In this document: positions 18,501-25,821 of the stretch, one piece after another
Layout of the letters: every line of letters begins with the position of its first letter
Numbering within the stretch: the first letter of the stretch is position 1
The notes under the pieces: generated by a model
The model's database searches: none
Seen by the model: the letters and a program-made list of their open reading frames with translations, nothing else
Told to the model about the DNA's origin: nothing
Position numbers and translations under genes: made by a program
Origin: a virus
DNA: 39,568 nt
Reading direction: 5' to 3' (one strand)
Virus record (IMG/VR): IMGVR_UViG_3300043446_001093
Location: 1 to 39,568 of that record

Positions 18501-19475
18501 GTCACGGCTACAGATGATATGAGTTTGTGGACGCGGAACGTCCGCATACCGATGAAACTTGCTGGCGAAGGCAATGAATTTATAAACGGGCCGTGGGGAT
18601 TCGGTCCCGGTGCGTTCGCGGCGATGGGCGCACAAATGGAAGCGTACAGACAGGGTAATCAAAAACTTGGCGACATGATTCAAAACCTTGTACCTATTGT
18701 GCTGGACTCTTTCTTGCCCATCCCTGCACCGCGTTTTTCTCCTCTTGAAAACCCAACCGATTTTATACTCGACACGATTGCGTTTAGCCCAATCAAGCCA
18801 TTAGTAGAGTTTTCAATCAACACTGATTCGCTTGGACGAAGCATTTATAACGACCGTATAAACAAATACGGAGACGCGTATTCAGGCGGCCAAAGTGTAC
18901 CCTCGTGGATACGGGATGCTACTGAATGGATGATGAACAAAACGGCGGGGTTTGATATCCCTTGGAACTTAAAGCCAGAAATTTTGAATTATCTTGTAGG
19001 CAGCTACTTTGATGCTATCGGGTCATTTATAAATTCCGTGAGCAGTCTTAAAGACCTGATAGCTGGCAACAAAGACTTCGACATAAAGACAGATGTGCCG
19101 ATCATCAGTAGTTTCATTGGTAAACGATCAAGCGTAGATGCCAATAAGTTCTCCGATCTTCGTGCCGACATGGAGCGCAGGGTAGCTAACCTGAGTGCGT
19201 TTGAGGATCGGGCGGAATTCGATGCCTACATCAGAGCGCATCCGCAGGATTACTTCATTACCAAGTTGTACACCAACTTGATAAATGGACCGCTGAAAGA
19301 AATTCAGACGCAAGAAAACCAGATTAACTCTGGTAAAGGACTCTATTCTGGTCTGGATGATCGGGCGAGGAAGGTGTTGCTGCGGGAAAATAGGGCGCAG
19401 AAAGAACAGTTGATGGGCGAGTTTGTGGCTAGCGTAGAAGCTCTCAAAGCTCAGGCAAAAGCTGGGCTGGACTAA
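12504..19475 (+). CDS. Giant polyvalent ejection-type virion protein with zincin domain
   Basis: 2323 residues from GTG with a GAGG ribosome-binding site. The N-terminus (IRLPNGAIIRNVPEGATKGQISRKAIKLGLAKPEDF) matches the opening of many giant phage internal proteins. Hydrophobic Ala/Gly helices follow (about 110-270), then Pro-rich linkers (about 410-490 and 740-800). A zinc-peptidase motif ILHEMVHSATVD places H1078, E1079 and H1082. The C-terminal third has the TKFAPYNFARDVLTNSLNAAGKFGP segment (about 1710-1735) and WGFGPGAFAA ... FLPIPAPRFSPLENP, as in the large polyvalent-protein-associated domain usually called LPD38. Such proteins are packaged and injected, functionally comparable to T7 gp16. 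The peptidase could open cell wall or process partners. It ends tail to tail with the leftward genes. Confidence 0.85.
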   Translation: MDIRLPNGAIIRNVPEGATKGQISRKAIKLGLAKPEDFADRGIVSSLVGGTKRFASSIQTAAESLTGSPEEAGIAALKREKQISSENAPGADWSRVSEAYKKEGPWAATKEAVSQVPSAIAEMGPYMAAMGASARTGAMIGTALEGGVPGPGTVIGGGIGAFLPSLITRYGGNIEAKAAADQAEGKPVEINRAAALGAAVPQAGLDVYATAVPVLGRKAVNSILGSVLGKAATKGTTAELEKVAAQTLTRRVASGIGENLAVQGMVQPAQVMLTRLQAGQDLLSPEAINEYGHAAYMATLVSPMGAYSGVKERTNAREQLDRRNLALDNARQKLAEKIDAAKATPDAPDPPMSALNIQRLLGIKLTEASEIRRGLYERGDLVGSTGGGRTYKLFLNRDNLPKPEETAKPAEEAAATTAATPYTGEQLLGEFVERPPEEPTAPPVAGAPPAAATGEAAAAPPVAGAPPTETPPVVRRGRGRQQKPPAERTTSPENPIFQAGASLVKDMHEARTPITPENFRNALTPLVGEVPPLQIGNLLNALERNNLLSKAGENKVRTYTPPTEIPAFQPAATETGSESNINQLGRGDVGAGEPVDVAARSGVEPPVQGGERPAGVPEVNIAGRVENVGEPAAVAAAPEGRVEPALREQIEPAEVVGDKDAARIAASQAFNAFNESLTPTQRRLFADPKSGGTFLKTLTPEQKNLLDSVNRTNEEYNNILSAQKTVTKPPTVERVEPPVVEQAEPPAAPRPQTIPEGEPVPRSAQPSSPDVFAPTPEQARISTEVIDSGLVPGRGIERARRLQERQQQEEQEKQKTTEAPPEEGVSVKHDSVAESLRAGNLGEALYRLREESSGKSPLSWLADRLLNIVQIRDDRTPLIKLEVARIAREQGIDKREAPTLHAALTKEVEKAILSDFDLTKYDFSGITNQVTKKGKPTAAAKLVQEFKPQVERMVPVAKGKAQFNRATGRLEFIKPEPEQQFAPVYNRVTGKLEDIPTKPLAPAQKPFTLDDLPKTTSPFKKTAFGGAKVFVEGNADLKGQHKAVVERLKREGKLAEYNPKTNTFYFTEAGLTDRTILHEMVHSATVDVMKKFLSGKMGELTDIQRQGAKEIVDVYNDTKAVLGDKFKNAYENEYEFITHAMTHEGFQRALSNFSAPKTAREKLRSAWDSFTLAVAKMVGLDKFARQKEMDLSSSRTLEPGRGLRRVRAEAADTMDNALLTVINAVGDILTVPKAGVEVEPLAARRPGRVARRRRVPAVQQIRPSTQPLGSTQGTFTRAAPKSRIGEVATAVRELFTRKGYEEAAFKLQNAERAWLVQDDSLQRMNELQRTGPNRNNTYEIMTGAKGKKEVLEKTKINPLMRTLGDAISAYNKRRGFNDIDEAAEHLGVLRMAANELEKRKQNYVENIPLKDAQVLTLNNQPISPAAYRDALLDYTVQDRDLVTNGEARRIKQQLEILAQRYGEIGGKSRSDRVPVNAADALDMNSSHYQVVGYDNARLNAWRRVLAREMRQYGPEIRGVFDAIDAINKERIAMEKEANYWTQATDNLMAVYGYEYYVPYKSMEQGTANTSFDLDSSARAGTQYRQFEDKARGHKQEITNPIFQIITDLDRAATRASTVGITESIKNQIVGPNPTLAGKLVEKVSFADKYNGVQKEDLSKYNVFFHHMPDGSTEVYSLDNKRLVEGLNGFNTNLNWFLRTANAITQFMGKQHTFYNTKFAPYNFARDVLTNSLNAAGKFGPVTSAKVIGAVARNMAETGLFIRAAKISWLYEKGDVAAIKNMKGTFAKNAYEYLIEEGGRGSYQKVLDIGTIEKRALKNNGYIKSWETFNQIFTTYADAFEFTSRVSTYGVIKNELIAQGKARGLNINDPIFKQGVRQGAAAFTKNTFNYEQVGEHGRALGSLYMFMRPSLTSAARVMDTLLPALQSVEGAMEQGPSILKITDPTNPNFARAEAARKAFKENYAKEKRNATIIMFGLMGAGAAIYNWTLSNAPTDSSGRNVTATDDMSLWTRNVRIPMKLAGEGNEFINGPWGFGPGAFAAMGAQMEAYRQGNQKLGDMIQNLVPIVLDSFLPIPAPRFSPLENPTDFILDTIAFSPIKPLVEFSINTDSLGRSIYNDRINKYGDAYSGGQSVPSWIRDATEWMMNKTAGFDIPWNLKPEILNYLVGSYFDAIGSFINSVSSLKDLIAGNKDFDIKTDVPIISSFIGKRSSVDANKFSDLRADMERRVANLSAFEDRAEFDAYIRAHPQDYFITKLYTNLINGPLKEIQTQENQINSGKGLYSGLDDRARKVLLRENRAQKEQLMGEFVASVEALKAQAKAGLD

Positions 19476-19681
19476 CCCGTGCGCCAGACCCGGACGCCAA
19501 GGACGCCATCCTTCATAGAAGTGTAGGCTTTTATTTTGACCTTGGCGTCCTTGGCCCGCGTGTCCACAACGTAAAGCATCGTGGCAGGCTTGAGCGTCGG
19601 GATAAAGAAACTCTGCCCGATACTCATCCACTCAAAGGGGAAGCCCCAGACGGGCTCTCCCACCAACTCGTTCTCATCCAT
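19472..19681 (-). CDS. Small conserved phage protein downstream of primase-helicase
   Basis: 69 residues from the ATG at 19681, which overlaps the end of the primase-helicase gene by 8 bases. A longer in-frame start at 19726 lies deeper inside that gene and is less likely. It reads FEWMSIGQSFFIPTLKPATMLYVVDTRAKDAKVKIKAYTSMKDGVLGVRVWRT. The pattern GxSFF-P, then a basic helix, then an 'E/KDGVLGVRVWR' end recurs in small uncharacterised replication-region proteins of environmental phages. It could bind nucleic acid, but no specific role can be assigned. Its stop overlaps the stop of the giant virion gene by three bases on the other strand. Confidence 0.7.
   Translation of the reverse strand: MDENELVGEPVWGFPFEWMSIGQSFFIPTLKPATMLYVVDTRAKDAKVKIKAYTSMKDGVLGVRVWRTG
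19492..19550. repeat. Inverted repeat GGACGCCAAGG / CCTTGGCGTCC near the convergence point
   Basis: 11-bp arms at 19492-19502 and 19540-19550, within the 69-residue gene (encoding AKDAK on one side), just past the end of the rightward giant gene. Possible end-of-transcript hairpin for either strand, but the loop is long (37 bases). Confidence 0.4.
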
Positions 19682-22508
19682 TGAAGAACTCGTCAGGTAT
19701 GACGTTCTTGAACCCGTAGACCGCAACCGGGGCGTTGGTACTCATTCCGGGCCACCCGTTAGTAAGACGTTGCTTACCCTCAAAGGTCAGGACGCCTTTC
19801 TCTTTCATGTACGTGGCAAACTCCCGCTCGCTAAGCTGCTGCTCTGACAGGAACAGTTTTAGCTCACGCTTCGACACGTAGAACATCCGGGTGTCTATCT
19901 CCACCCTGCCCACCAACGCGGCGCGGGGTTCGCGCATAACACGGTCATCGTTCAGCACCAGCACGCCAGACTGATGCTTGTTCTGGAACTCGCCCAGTAC
20001 CGACTCGTAATCGACCTTGTTGATCCTGACCGTGCCGTCCCGAATGGAGATGATCCGGGCAATGACCACCGCGTACATACGCTGGAGATCGTAGTTCACT
20101 ATCCCTGCTTCCCCTGCCAACTGCCCAGCAGCGAAGGAAACCGAGACCAACGACTCATAGAACCGGTAGGTAGTGTCCTTACCAAAGCTCACCCCAAACT
20201 TCTCTGCCCACTGCGCTACCACGTTGTGGATGTAGTCTGGCCCTACAGCAAACAGATACTTGATGAACTCAGGCCCCGCGTGCCCGTAGTTCAGTCGAAA
20301 CACGTCAAATATCTCTTTGCCCAACGACGGGTTCTTAATAAGAGGTACGGGGCGGTCGATCTGGAACTCAATCAGTCGGGCAAGTTCCCCATCAGGAGCA
20401 GCCTTGAACGACGTTAGCTTGTCAGTCAGAGATTGGTTAGATGTGAGGAAGGTTATGAGTGCCGCTGTCAGGTCTATCTCGCGCACAGCGTTCACTGACG
20501 CCTGCATCCGCAGCTTGCTCTTGCCCTGAGACACCTTGTAGATAAGGTTGGACACTTCTTCAGGCTTGCGGTTGGACGCCTCATCCAGACCCATCATTAT
20601 GTTCTTCAGGCCCATGTACCACTGCACCAGCGCGTTGTCCGTCGCGCTCTCCTTGCCCCCTGCCAGACTCAAGTCCACTGGGTCTCCGAACAGGCTGAGC
20701 GCAGCGTACAGCGCACCTGTCTTGGCGTTGCCTGACCCCCCGGTGTAGCACACGCTTACACCTTTGGTAGAGGTGTAGGGCATGAGGGGAGAGCCAAGCC
20801 CGCACAGCAGAGCAAACGCGTGCATTTCAAACGAAGGCTGATTCAGCTTCTGTGCCGCTTCCTTCCACAGATCATAACTGCCTACGGGTTTCAACAGCTT
20901 GGCGATACTGCTCACCAGCGGAGACGCAGCGGTCTTGACCACCTTGCCAGAGCGTTGGATTTCAGAGTTGCCAATGACGAACCCGTTCCCGTCTGCCGTC
21001 CAACCCATCTGCATTCTGGTCTGCTCAGCACTTTGCTTGTTCAACATAAACTCTCCCCACTTACGAATGTATTCGACCATTATCGGAGTGTCAGTCAGGT
21101 TGAAGAACACGCCATGCCGAATGAACAAATCCTTGAACTTCTCTGAGGAACCGCAGAACGACATGGGCAGGAGAAAGTCCCGTGCCTCGTCGTGCGGCAT
21201 GATGTGGCGCATCAACAGCGCCTCGCCCTCGTGCGGGCCGTACATACGTTTGATCGGGTAGAGGTCATGCCGCCACAGGCACACCTCCTTCTGGTTCATC
21301 CAGTTACCTTCCTTGTCTTTCTTGGGTGGTGGCGTGTACCAGACACCGCCGTTCATCCCACGCTTGAACGGCTCCATCTCCTTTGGATACGTTATGTAGA
21401 CTGGAATCTCTTCGGGATTCTCGTCCTCCCGAATTGCGTTCTCCGGGGCACTCGTCGGGGCTTTGAGTCTTCTGGCGAGGGCGAGAGGGTTTGTGATATG
21501 TCCTTTGTGGGGGCAGTTATCGCAGACGCCGGGGTTGTCATTGTCGAGTACCACGCAGCTATGCGGCATGGACTTGCCGTCTTTGTTGATCGTTCCATTG
21601 GCTTTCTTCAGCGTCTCTTCGGGAGAGTATTTAGGATACGGAGAAGACATGATGTGGATTGCTTCTTCCCAATCCACACACGCACGGGCAAGGGACAGCC
21701 CCGCCCGCCACAAGGGCTCACTCAGTGTCGCCGCATTCTCCAGCACATACTTGATCTGGGCGCAGCCGCCCTCGTCATCCAGACTCTTCTGTGCCAGTAC
21801 CTCAAAGACGGTTTCAAAGTTAGGATCGATCTTGGCAACGCTGCCCGTGTCCTCGTCCAGCCCTTTCTGAACAGACGCAAGAACACTTGATAACGTATTA
21901 TCCGGTTCTACTTGATCTAGGAATTCTTTAAACGAATCAAAGCTGTACTCCCACATCTCGTCTGTCAGAAAACCAGACTGCATGGGGGGATCGGTTTTGT
22001 AGTTAAGCGAACCGGGGCAGCGCATGATGCGTGCCCTGTCTGCCGTCACAGCCGCGTCGATCTTGATATGCCTGAGACAGAACGCCTTGAAGCGCGTGGC
22101 GTAGGGCAGCCACTCCTCTGACGGCACATCTTCTTCAAACGGCCAGTACGCGTGTACGCCTGTGCCGGAGTCCACCAGAATGGGTGGTGGCAGTTCATTT
22201 CCCTCTACGAAATTGAAGAGGTCAATGATGGCTTCGTTCTTGTCCGCGTACTTCTTAGGGCCTTCGCCCACGTCCAGATCAAGGCAGAAGCACCGCGTGA
22301 ACAGTGCGTTGTCAGCCTTGCGGCTGTGGTTCTGGAACGTGCTGAAAGCTACGAATACGTTTAACTGTTCCTTCTCTAGCTCCTCTACTATCGTCAGTAA
22401 CTCGGTGAGTGTCTCAGCGAAGCGGTTCCGAATCTTTCCGTCTATGATACCGCTTGCACAATAGACACCCTGCGTTGGCAATACTTTCTCGTAAAATTGT
22501 TTTCTCAT
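19674..22508 (-). CDS. Primase-helicase fusion: AEP-type primase domain plus P-loop helicase domain
   Basis: 944 residues. The N-terminus is an archaeo-eukaryotic primase-type domain: CLDLDVGEG (residues 75-83, metal-binding DxD), SGTGVHAYW (114-122, the SxGxGxH-type nucleotide site), and DAAVTADRARIMRCPGSLNYK (151-171). A Cys/His cluster (C318, C329, C332, H334) may bind zinc. The C-terminal half has a Walker A GGSGNAKTG (590-598), Walker B IMMGLDEAS (637-645) and a following FLTSNQSL sensor, like DUF927-type phage/plasmid helicases. It probably unwinds and primes phage DNA for the polymerase at 26732. No ribosome-binding site is obvious, and a strong terminator lies just upstream. Confidence 0.88.
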   Translation of the reverse strand: MRKQFYEKVLPTQGVYCASGIIDGKIRNRFAETLTELLTIVEELEKEQLNVFVAFSTFQNHSRKADNALFTRCFCLDLDVGEGPKKYADKNEAIIDLFNFVEGNELPPPILVDSGTGVHAYWPFEEDVPSEEWLPYATRFKAFCLRHIKIDAAVTADRARIMRCPGSLNYKTDPPMQSGFLTDEMWEYSFDSFKEFLDQVEPDNTLSSVLASVQKGLDEDTGSVAKIDPNFETVFEVLAQKSLDDEGGCAQIKYVLENAATLSEPLWRAGLSLARACVDWEEAIHIMSSPYPKYSPEETLKKANGTINKDGKSMPHSCVVLDNDNPGVCDNCPHKGHITNPLALARRLKAPTSAPENAIREDENPEEIPVYITYPKEMEPFKRGMNGGVWYTPPPKKDKEGNWMNQKEVCLWRHDLYPIKRMYGPHEGEALLMRHIMPHDEARDFLLPMSFCGSSEKFKDLFIRHGVFFNLTDTPIMVEYIRKWGEFMLNKQSAEQTRMQMGWTADGNGFVIGNSEIQRSGKVVKTAASPLVSSIAKLLKPVGSYDLWKEAAQKLNQPSFEMHAFALLCGLGSPLMPYTSTKGVSVCYTGGSGNAKTGALYAALSLFGDPVDLSLAGGKESATDNALVQWYMGLKNIMMGLDEASNRKPEEVSNLIYKVSQGKSKLRMQASVNAVREIDLTAALITFLTSNQSLTDKLTSFKAAPDGELARLIEFQIDRPVPLIKNPSLGKEIFDVFRLNYGHAGPEFIKYLFAVGPDYIHNVVAQWAEKFGVSFGKDTTYRFYESLVSVSFAAGQLAGEAGIVNYDLQRMYAVVIARIISIRDGTVRINKVDYESVLGEFQNKHQSGVLVLNDDRVMREPRAALVGRVEIDTRMFYVSKRELKLFLSEQQLSEREFATYMKEKGVLTFEGKQRLTNGWPGMSTNAPVAVYGFKNVIPDEFFNG

Positions 22509-22520
22509 GGCCCGCAGAGA

Positions 22521-22553
22521 TAAAAAAAGCGGAGTGGCAAAGCCGACTCCGCT
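22521..22553 (-). terminator. Rho-independent terminator (leftward) before the primase-helicase
   Basis: Read on the minus strand, AGCGGAGT and ACTCCGCT form a perfect 8-bp stem that can continue through GGC/GCC to a TTT loop. Seven T residues follow immediately (A-tract 22522-22528 on the plus strand). It lies between the helix-turn-helix gene and the primase-helicase start at 22508, so it should terminate or attenuate leftward transcripts there. Confidence 0.85.
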
Positions 22554-22574
22554 AAGTTGATTTACCGCAATAAC

Positions 22575-22889
22575 TTAGATACGCACTCCTGCAAGGTTCT
22601 CAATGTAAACCTTGGCTTCTTGGTTTGAGTTGACCGGGAGGACTCCTCTTTCCAAATCTCCCCGGAGCAAATCCATGAATACCCTGACGTTCTTGCGCCG
22701 TGCTTTGCGGATTTCTTGTCCGCGAAACCAACTGTAGACCGTCATGCGGGACGTTTCCAGTGCTACTGCAACATATGTAGCCGGGAGTTTAGCGGCCACG
22801 CACAACCGTCCAAGCTCAATCCCAAGGCTGGGCTCCTCCGGTTCTTGTTGCAGGACCAGAAGAAACTTGTCGCTGTATGGGCGTGGCAT
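22575..22889 (-). CDS. Small helix-turn-helix DNA-binding protein
   Basis: 104 residues from an ATG with AAGGAG at ideal spacing. Residues about 28-65 read LCVAAKLPATYVAVALETSRMTVYSWFRGQEIRK, which fits an XRE-like helix-turn-helix: helix, 'PATYVA', turn, then the recognition helix 'SRMTVYSWFRG'. Its length is normal for a single-domain phage regulator. It follows the putative ssDNA-binding gene and is itself followed by a strong terminator. It may regulate leftward transcription or the palindromic sites further right, but that link is a guess. Confidence 0.75.
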   Translation of the reverse strand: MPRPYSDKFLLVLQQEPEEPSLGIELGRLCVAAKLPATYVAVALETSRMTVYSWFRGQEIRKARRKNVRVFMDLLRGDLERGVLPVNSNQEAKVYIENLAGVRI

Positions 22890-22898
22890 AGCTTCTCC

Positions 22899-23786
22899 TT
22901 AACCTTTCTTGGACCACTTCTTGATGATGTCGGGGACATCAGCAGGAGCAGTCGCGTCGGACTTCTTCGTCTCGCGCAGGACGGGTTCCTGCACAGTCTC
23001 TTCCGCATCACCGTAGGTGGGCGGGGCTTCCGGCTCCGCAGCAGGAGCGCGGGCAGCGGGTGCTGCCGCCTCGTCGGCCTGATAGACGTTCATCTTCACG
23101 CACGTCTCAGCCATAGCACTCTTGGCCTGATGCTGGATGGCTGCCACATCGTCCGGGTCAACGGCTGCCACCGGGGAGAACATTACCTTGGGTACGGGCG
23201 ACGAAGTATCGAACTGCATCTTCGTTACCACACGGCCCGCGCTGATGTTGTTGCTCGCCAGCATCTGGATGTACGGACGGAACGGCCAGCGACCACCGTC
23301 CTCCTTGCCGAAGCAGGAGGTAGCAGGCAGGACAAGCTGCATCACATCGCCGCTCACATCGTTAGGCAGGACCACCGCCGTGCGCCACGACAGACGGCAG
23401 GCAGAGCCCGTACCGCCCTGACCGGAGCCCTTCACAGAGTGGGGGCACTTGTCGCACGCCGCAGCCTGCGGGTTCTTGACTTCTACGTCAGGGGTCTTGC
23501 TGTTGCTCGACCAGCACGTGGGGGAAATCTTCTCTCCCTCACGGTAGCTCTGCGCGTAGTAGGTGCGCGACGGATCGTGCGCCATCTTCACGAAGATGAT
23601 GTTCATGTGCCGGTCTTCGTTCTTGCCGACCTCTTTGCCACCCGACATCTTGCGGAACACGCCGCCCTTGATGGAGATGCGCTTGACGAAACCGCCACCG
23701 CCTGCGACTGCTGCGGTGTCCTCGTCCAGACCCGTCTGGAGTGCGGCAAGGTTGCTCTGAATGGAACGGATAAGATCGTTGCTCAT
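22899..23786 (-). CDS. Probable single-stranded DNA-binding protein with Cys cluster
   Basis: 295 residues. The central part (about 33-215) is beta-rich and holds C91 (PTCWSSN), C111 and C114 (CDKCPHSVKG) and C130 (GSACR), a likely zinc site. The C-terminal ~70 residues are Ala/Pro/Glu-rich and flexible, ending in a short helix (DIIKKWSKKG). In environmental phages this protein type lies among primase, helicase and polymerase genes and is presumed to coat single-stranded DNA. The gene order here agrees. The call rests on context and layout, not on a classical OB-fold motif. Unlike many SSBs, its C-terminal tip is basic rather than acidic. Confidence 0.6.
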   Translation of the reverse strand: MSNDLIRSIQSNLAALQTGLDEDTAAVAGGGGFVKRISIKGGVFRKMSGGKEVGKNEDRHMNIIFVKMAHDPSRTYYAQSYREGEKISPTCWSSNSKTPDVEVKNPQAAACDKCPHSVKGSGQGGTGSACRLSWRTAVVLPNDVSGDVMQLVLPATSCFGKEDGGRWPFRPYIQMLASNNISAGRVVTKMQFDTSSPVPKVMFSPVAAVDPDDVAAIQHQAKSAMAETCVKMNVYQADEAAAPAARAPAAEPEAPPTYGDAEETVQEPVLRETKKSDATAPADVPDIIKKWSKKG

Positions 23787-23797
23787 GGTTTGTTACC

Positions 23798-24202
23798 TTA
23801 CTGGTTGGAAGACTTACGAACGGAAATACCGTATTCACGCATGACATTCACGCCGGGGGGCAGCCCATCTCCTTCATGCTCAGAGAGAAACTGCTTGAAA
23901 TTGCTCTGGTGAATCCGCTTCTCCAGCAGTTCCACCGCCTGATGTTCCAGAACGAACTTGCGAAACCCATCCCAGTCATTGCAGAAGAACCGCTCGTTCA
24001 GCTTCCGCATTACCGTACCGTGCTGGGTCTTGATGCTGTCTGCGTTCACATCGTTACAGACCGCCAGCATCATGGCTTCGATCTCTGCCATGTCTGCTTT
24101 GAGCGCCGCATCCTTCGTCTCGTACTCCCGCAAGATGCGTTCCCGCTCCCCACGGATCGTGAGATAGACACTGACCAACTCTTCTACGTTTACGTTACTC
24201 AT
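23798..24202 (-). CDS. Conserved replication-region protein with N-terminal coiled coil
   Basis: 134 residues. It starts 8 bases inside the end of the helicase gene (ATGAGTAA junction). Residues about 5-50 are a charged helix (VYLTIRGERERILREYETKDAALKADMAEIEAMML). They are followed by a beta/alpha unit, TQHGTVMRKLNERFFCNDWDGFRKFVLEHQAVELLEKRIHQSNFKQFL, and a PPGVNVMREYGISVRK end. The same architecture (helix, 'T-xGT-y', 'DWdaF--wV', 'ErRv', 'PPGV') is frequent in phages next to SSB or recombination genes, where a Gam-like nuclease-inhibitor role is sometimes suggested. I cannot confirm that role. Confidence 0.7.
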   Translation of the reverse strand: MSNVNVEELVSVYLTIRGERERILREYETKDAALKADMAEIEAMMLAVCNDVNADSIKTQHGTVMRKLNERFFCNDWDGFRKFVLEHQAVELLEKRIHQSNFKQFLSEHEGDGLPPGVNVMREYGISVRKSSNQ

Positions 24203-25778
24203 CGTTCAACTCCTGTTTGTACAGATCAACCAATTTGAGGTGACTATCAATCTTACCTTGCAGCATCTGGTAGACCTTCCGTTCGGCATCCGACCCTTGG
24301 AGATGCACGACCGTCATCTTGTTCTGCTGCCCTACCCTGTCGATACGTCCGATACACTGCATATAAGTCTCGACTGACAATACGGGACTCCAGAACACTA
24401 TGGTGTCTGCTGCCGTCAGGGTTACCCCGTGGGAGGCAGACTGTGGCTGGATCACCAGCACACGTGGGTTCTCGCTCGACTGAAATCTACTGATCGTTTC
24501 TGCTCGGTTCTTCGCGCTGACTGAACCACTGATCACTTCATTAGTTACTCCTTCTTTATCTAAGTACTTCGTGATAACTTCAATAGTATGGAGAAACGGG
24601 ACAAATACTATAACCTTGTGGAGGGTCTCGTCCAGCACTTCTTGCAGCGCGTTGAGCCTCGGGGATATGTCAAATTCCACAATATCTTTGTTGTCGGTGT
24701 AGACCGCACCCCCTGAGATTTGCAGGAGTTTGCTCATGGCAGTCGCCGCATTGACCGCCGACACTTGCTCGCCCGCCGCTTCGATCAGCAACTGGGTCTT
24801 CAGCGCCTTGTAGTACTTCGCCACTTGGGGCGTCAGCGGTATCTCTCGTGTCTGATAAGTCACGTCTGGCAGGTCTAGGCACTCGGCCTTACTGAACCGG
24901 ATCGCGGGCTGGAGCGCACTGAACACATCGTCCTTGGCCGTAGACTTGGGCGTCCACTTAAACCGCGTGGCTTGGATCATCACCTTGTCGCGCCATGCCG
25001 TGACGAACTTTGGAACGCGCTCAGGGGAGATCATCTTGGCAAGGCCGTAGGCATCCACCGGGGACTGTGATGCCGGGGTGCCGGTCATCATCCATATCCA
25101 TGTCTGCGGGGTAATCAGCTTGGCGAGTGTCTTCCACCGCACTGTGCTAACAGTTTTGTAGGCGTTGGCCTCGTCAATGATGATGAGATCGAACTTGGCC
25201 GCTGCGATCTCGTCCCGGACAACTCCTACGCCATCGAAGTTAATGATGACGAAATCGTAGTTGCTCTGGATGATCTTCGCCCGCTTGCCCTTGTCACCGT
25301 GCGCGACCGCCGCCGTCCGGTGCATCGTGGTCTTGAAGATGTCTGCCTGCCATGCGGAGTACATGATCGACAAAGGACAAATCACAAGGACACGCTTGAT
25401 GAGGCCCAGCCTCATCAGATAATCAGCAGACCAAATTGCTGCTGATGTTTTTCCTGTACCTGCTTCGTTGAAACAGAACGCTCGCGGGCGCAGCGACAGG
25501 TACGCCGCCGTGTCCATCTGGTGCTTGAACGGGGTGTAGAGTCCGGGCCACTTATAGTCCCGGAGCATGGGTGAGGGCAGTTGTGGCAGTGGCATGGGGT
25601 GAAGTGAGTCAAAGAGGCGCGTGACCTCCATGATCTCCTTGTGGCCCCAGTAGACCACCATGTTCGTCTTGGTGTTGGACTCGTGCAGCTTCTCTGCTTT
25701 GTCTATCCGCTGGACAACTGCATCGGCAACATGACTAGGGACACACAGCTCTATGGCTGTATCTTCTATAACTTTCAT
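24195..25778 (-). CDS. SNF2-type (superfamily 2) DNA helicase/ATPase
   Basis: 527 residues with a complete set of superfamily 2 motifs. They are: PFKHQ (83-87, Q-motif region); NEAGTGKTS (104-112, Walker A); IIIDEANAYK (200-208, DEAx box with Asn); MMTGTPASQ (motif III, about 230-238); and, in the second RecA-like domain, QSASHGVTLTAAD and QCIGRIDRVGQQNKMTVVHL (motifs V and VI). The GRIDRVGQ ending is typical of the SNF2/Rad54-like branch used by phages for replication or recombination. It is probably an ATP-driven DNA translocase or fork-remodelling enzyme working with the primase-helicase and polymerase. It is coupled to the coiled-coil gene downstream. Confidence 0.9.
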   Translation of the reverse strand: MKVIEDTAIELCVPSHVADAVVQRIDKAEKLHESNTKTNMVVYWGHKEIMEVTRLFDSLHPMPLPQLPSPMLRDYKWPGLYTPFKHQMDTAAYLSLRPRAFCFNEAGTGKTSAAIWSADYLMRLGLIKRVLVICPLSIMYSAWQADIFKTTMHRTAAVAHGDKGKRAKIIQSNYDFVIINFDGVGVVRDEIAAAKFDLIIIDEANAYKTVSTVRWKTLAKLITPQTWIWMMTGTPASQSPVDAYGLAKMISPERVPKFVTAWRDKVMIQATRFKWTPKSTAKDDVFSALQPAIRFSKAECLDLPDVTYQTREIPLTPQVAKYYKALKTQLLIEAAGEQVSAVNAATAMSKLLQISGGAVYTDNKDIVEFDISPRLNALQEVLDETLHKVIVFVPFLHTIEVITKYLDKEGVTNEVISGSVSAKNRAETISRFQSSENPRVLVIQPQSASHGVTLTAADTIVFWSPVLSVETYMQCIGRIDRVGQQNKMTVVHLQGSDAERKVYQMLQGKIDSHLKLVDLYKQELNDE

Positions 25779-25821
25779 AAACCACCTTTGACTAAAAACT
25801 GTTAGGACTTAAATAAGCCAA

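Noticed and set aside
22716-23912. 398-codon rightward frame opposite the HTH, ssDNA-binding and coiled-coil genes
   Set aside because: It spans three leftward genes that have good starts and coupling. Its translation is Arg/His-rich without recognisable motifs.
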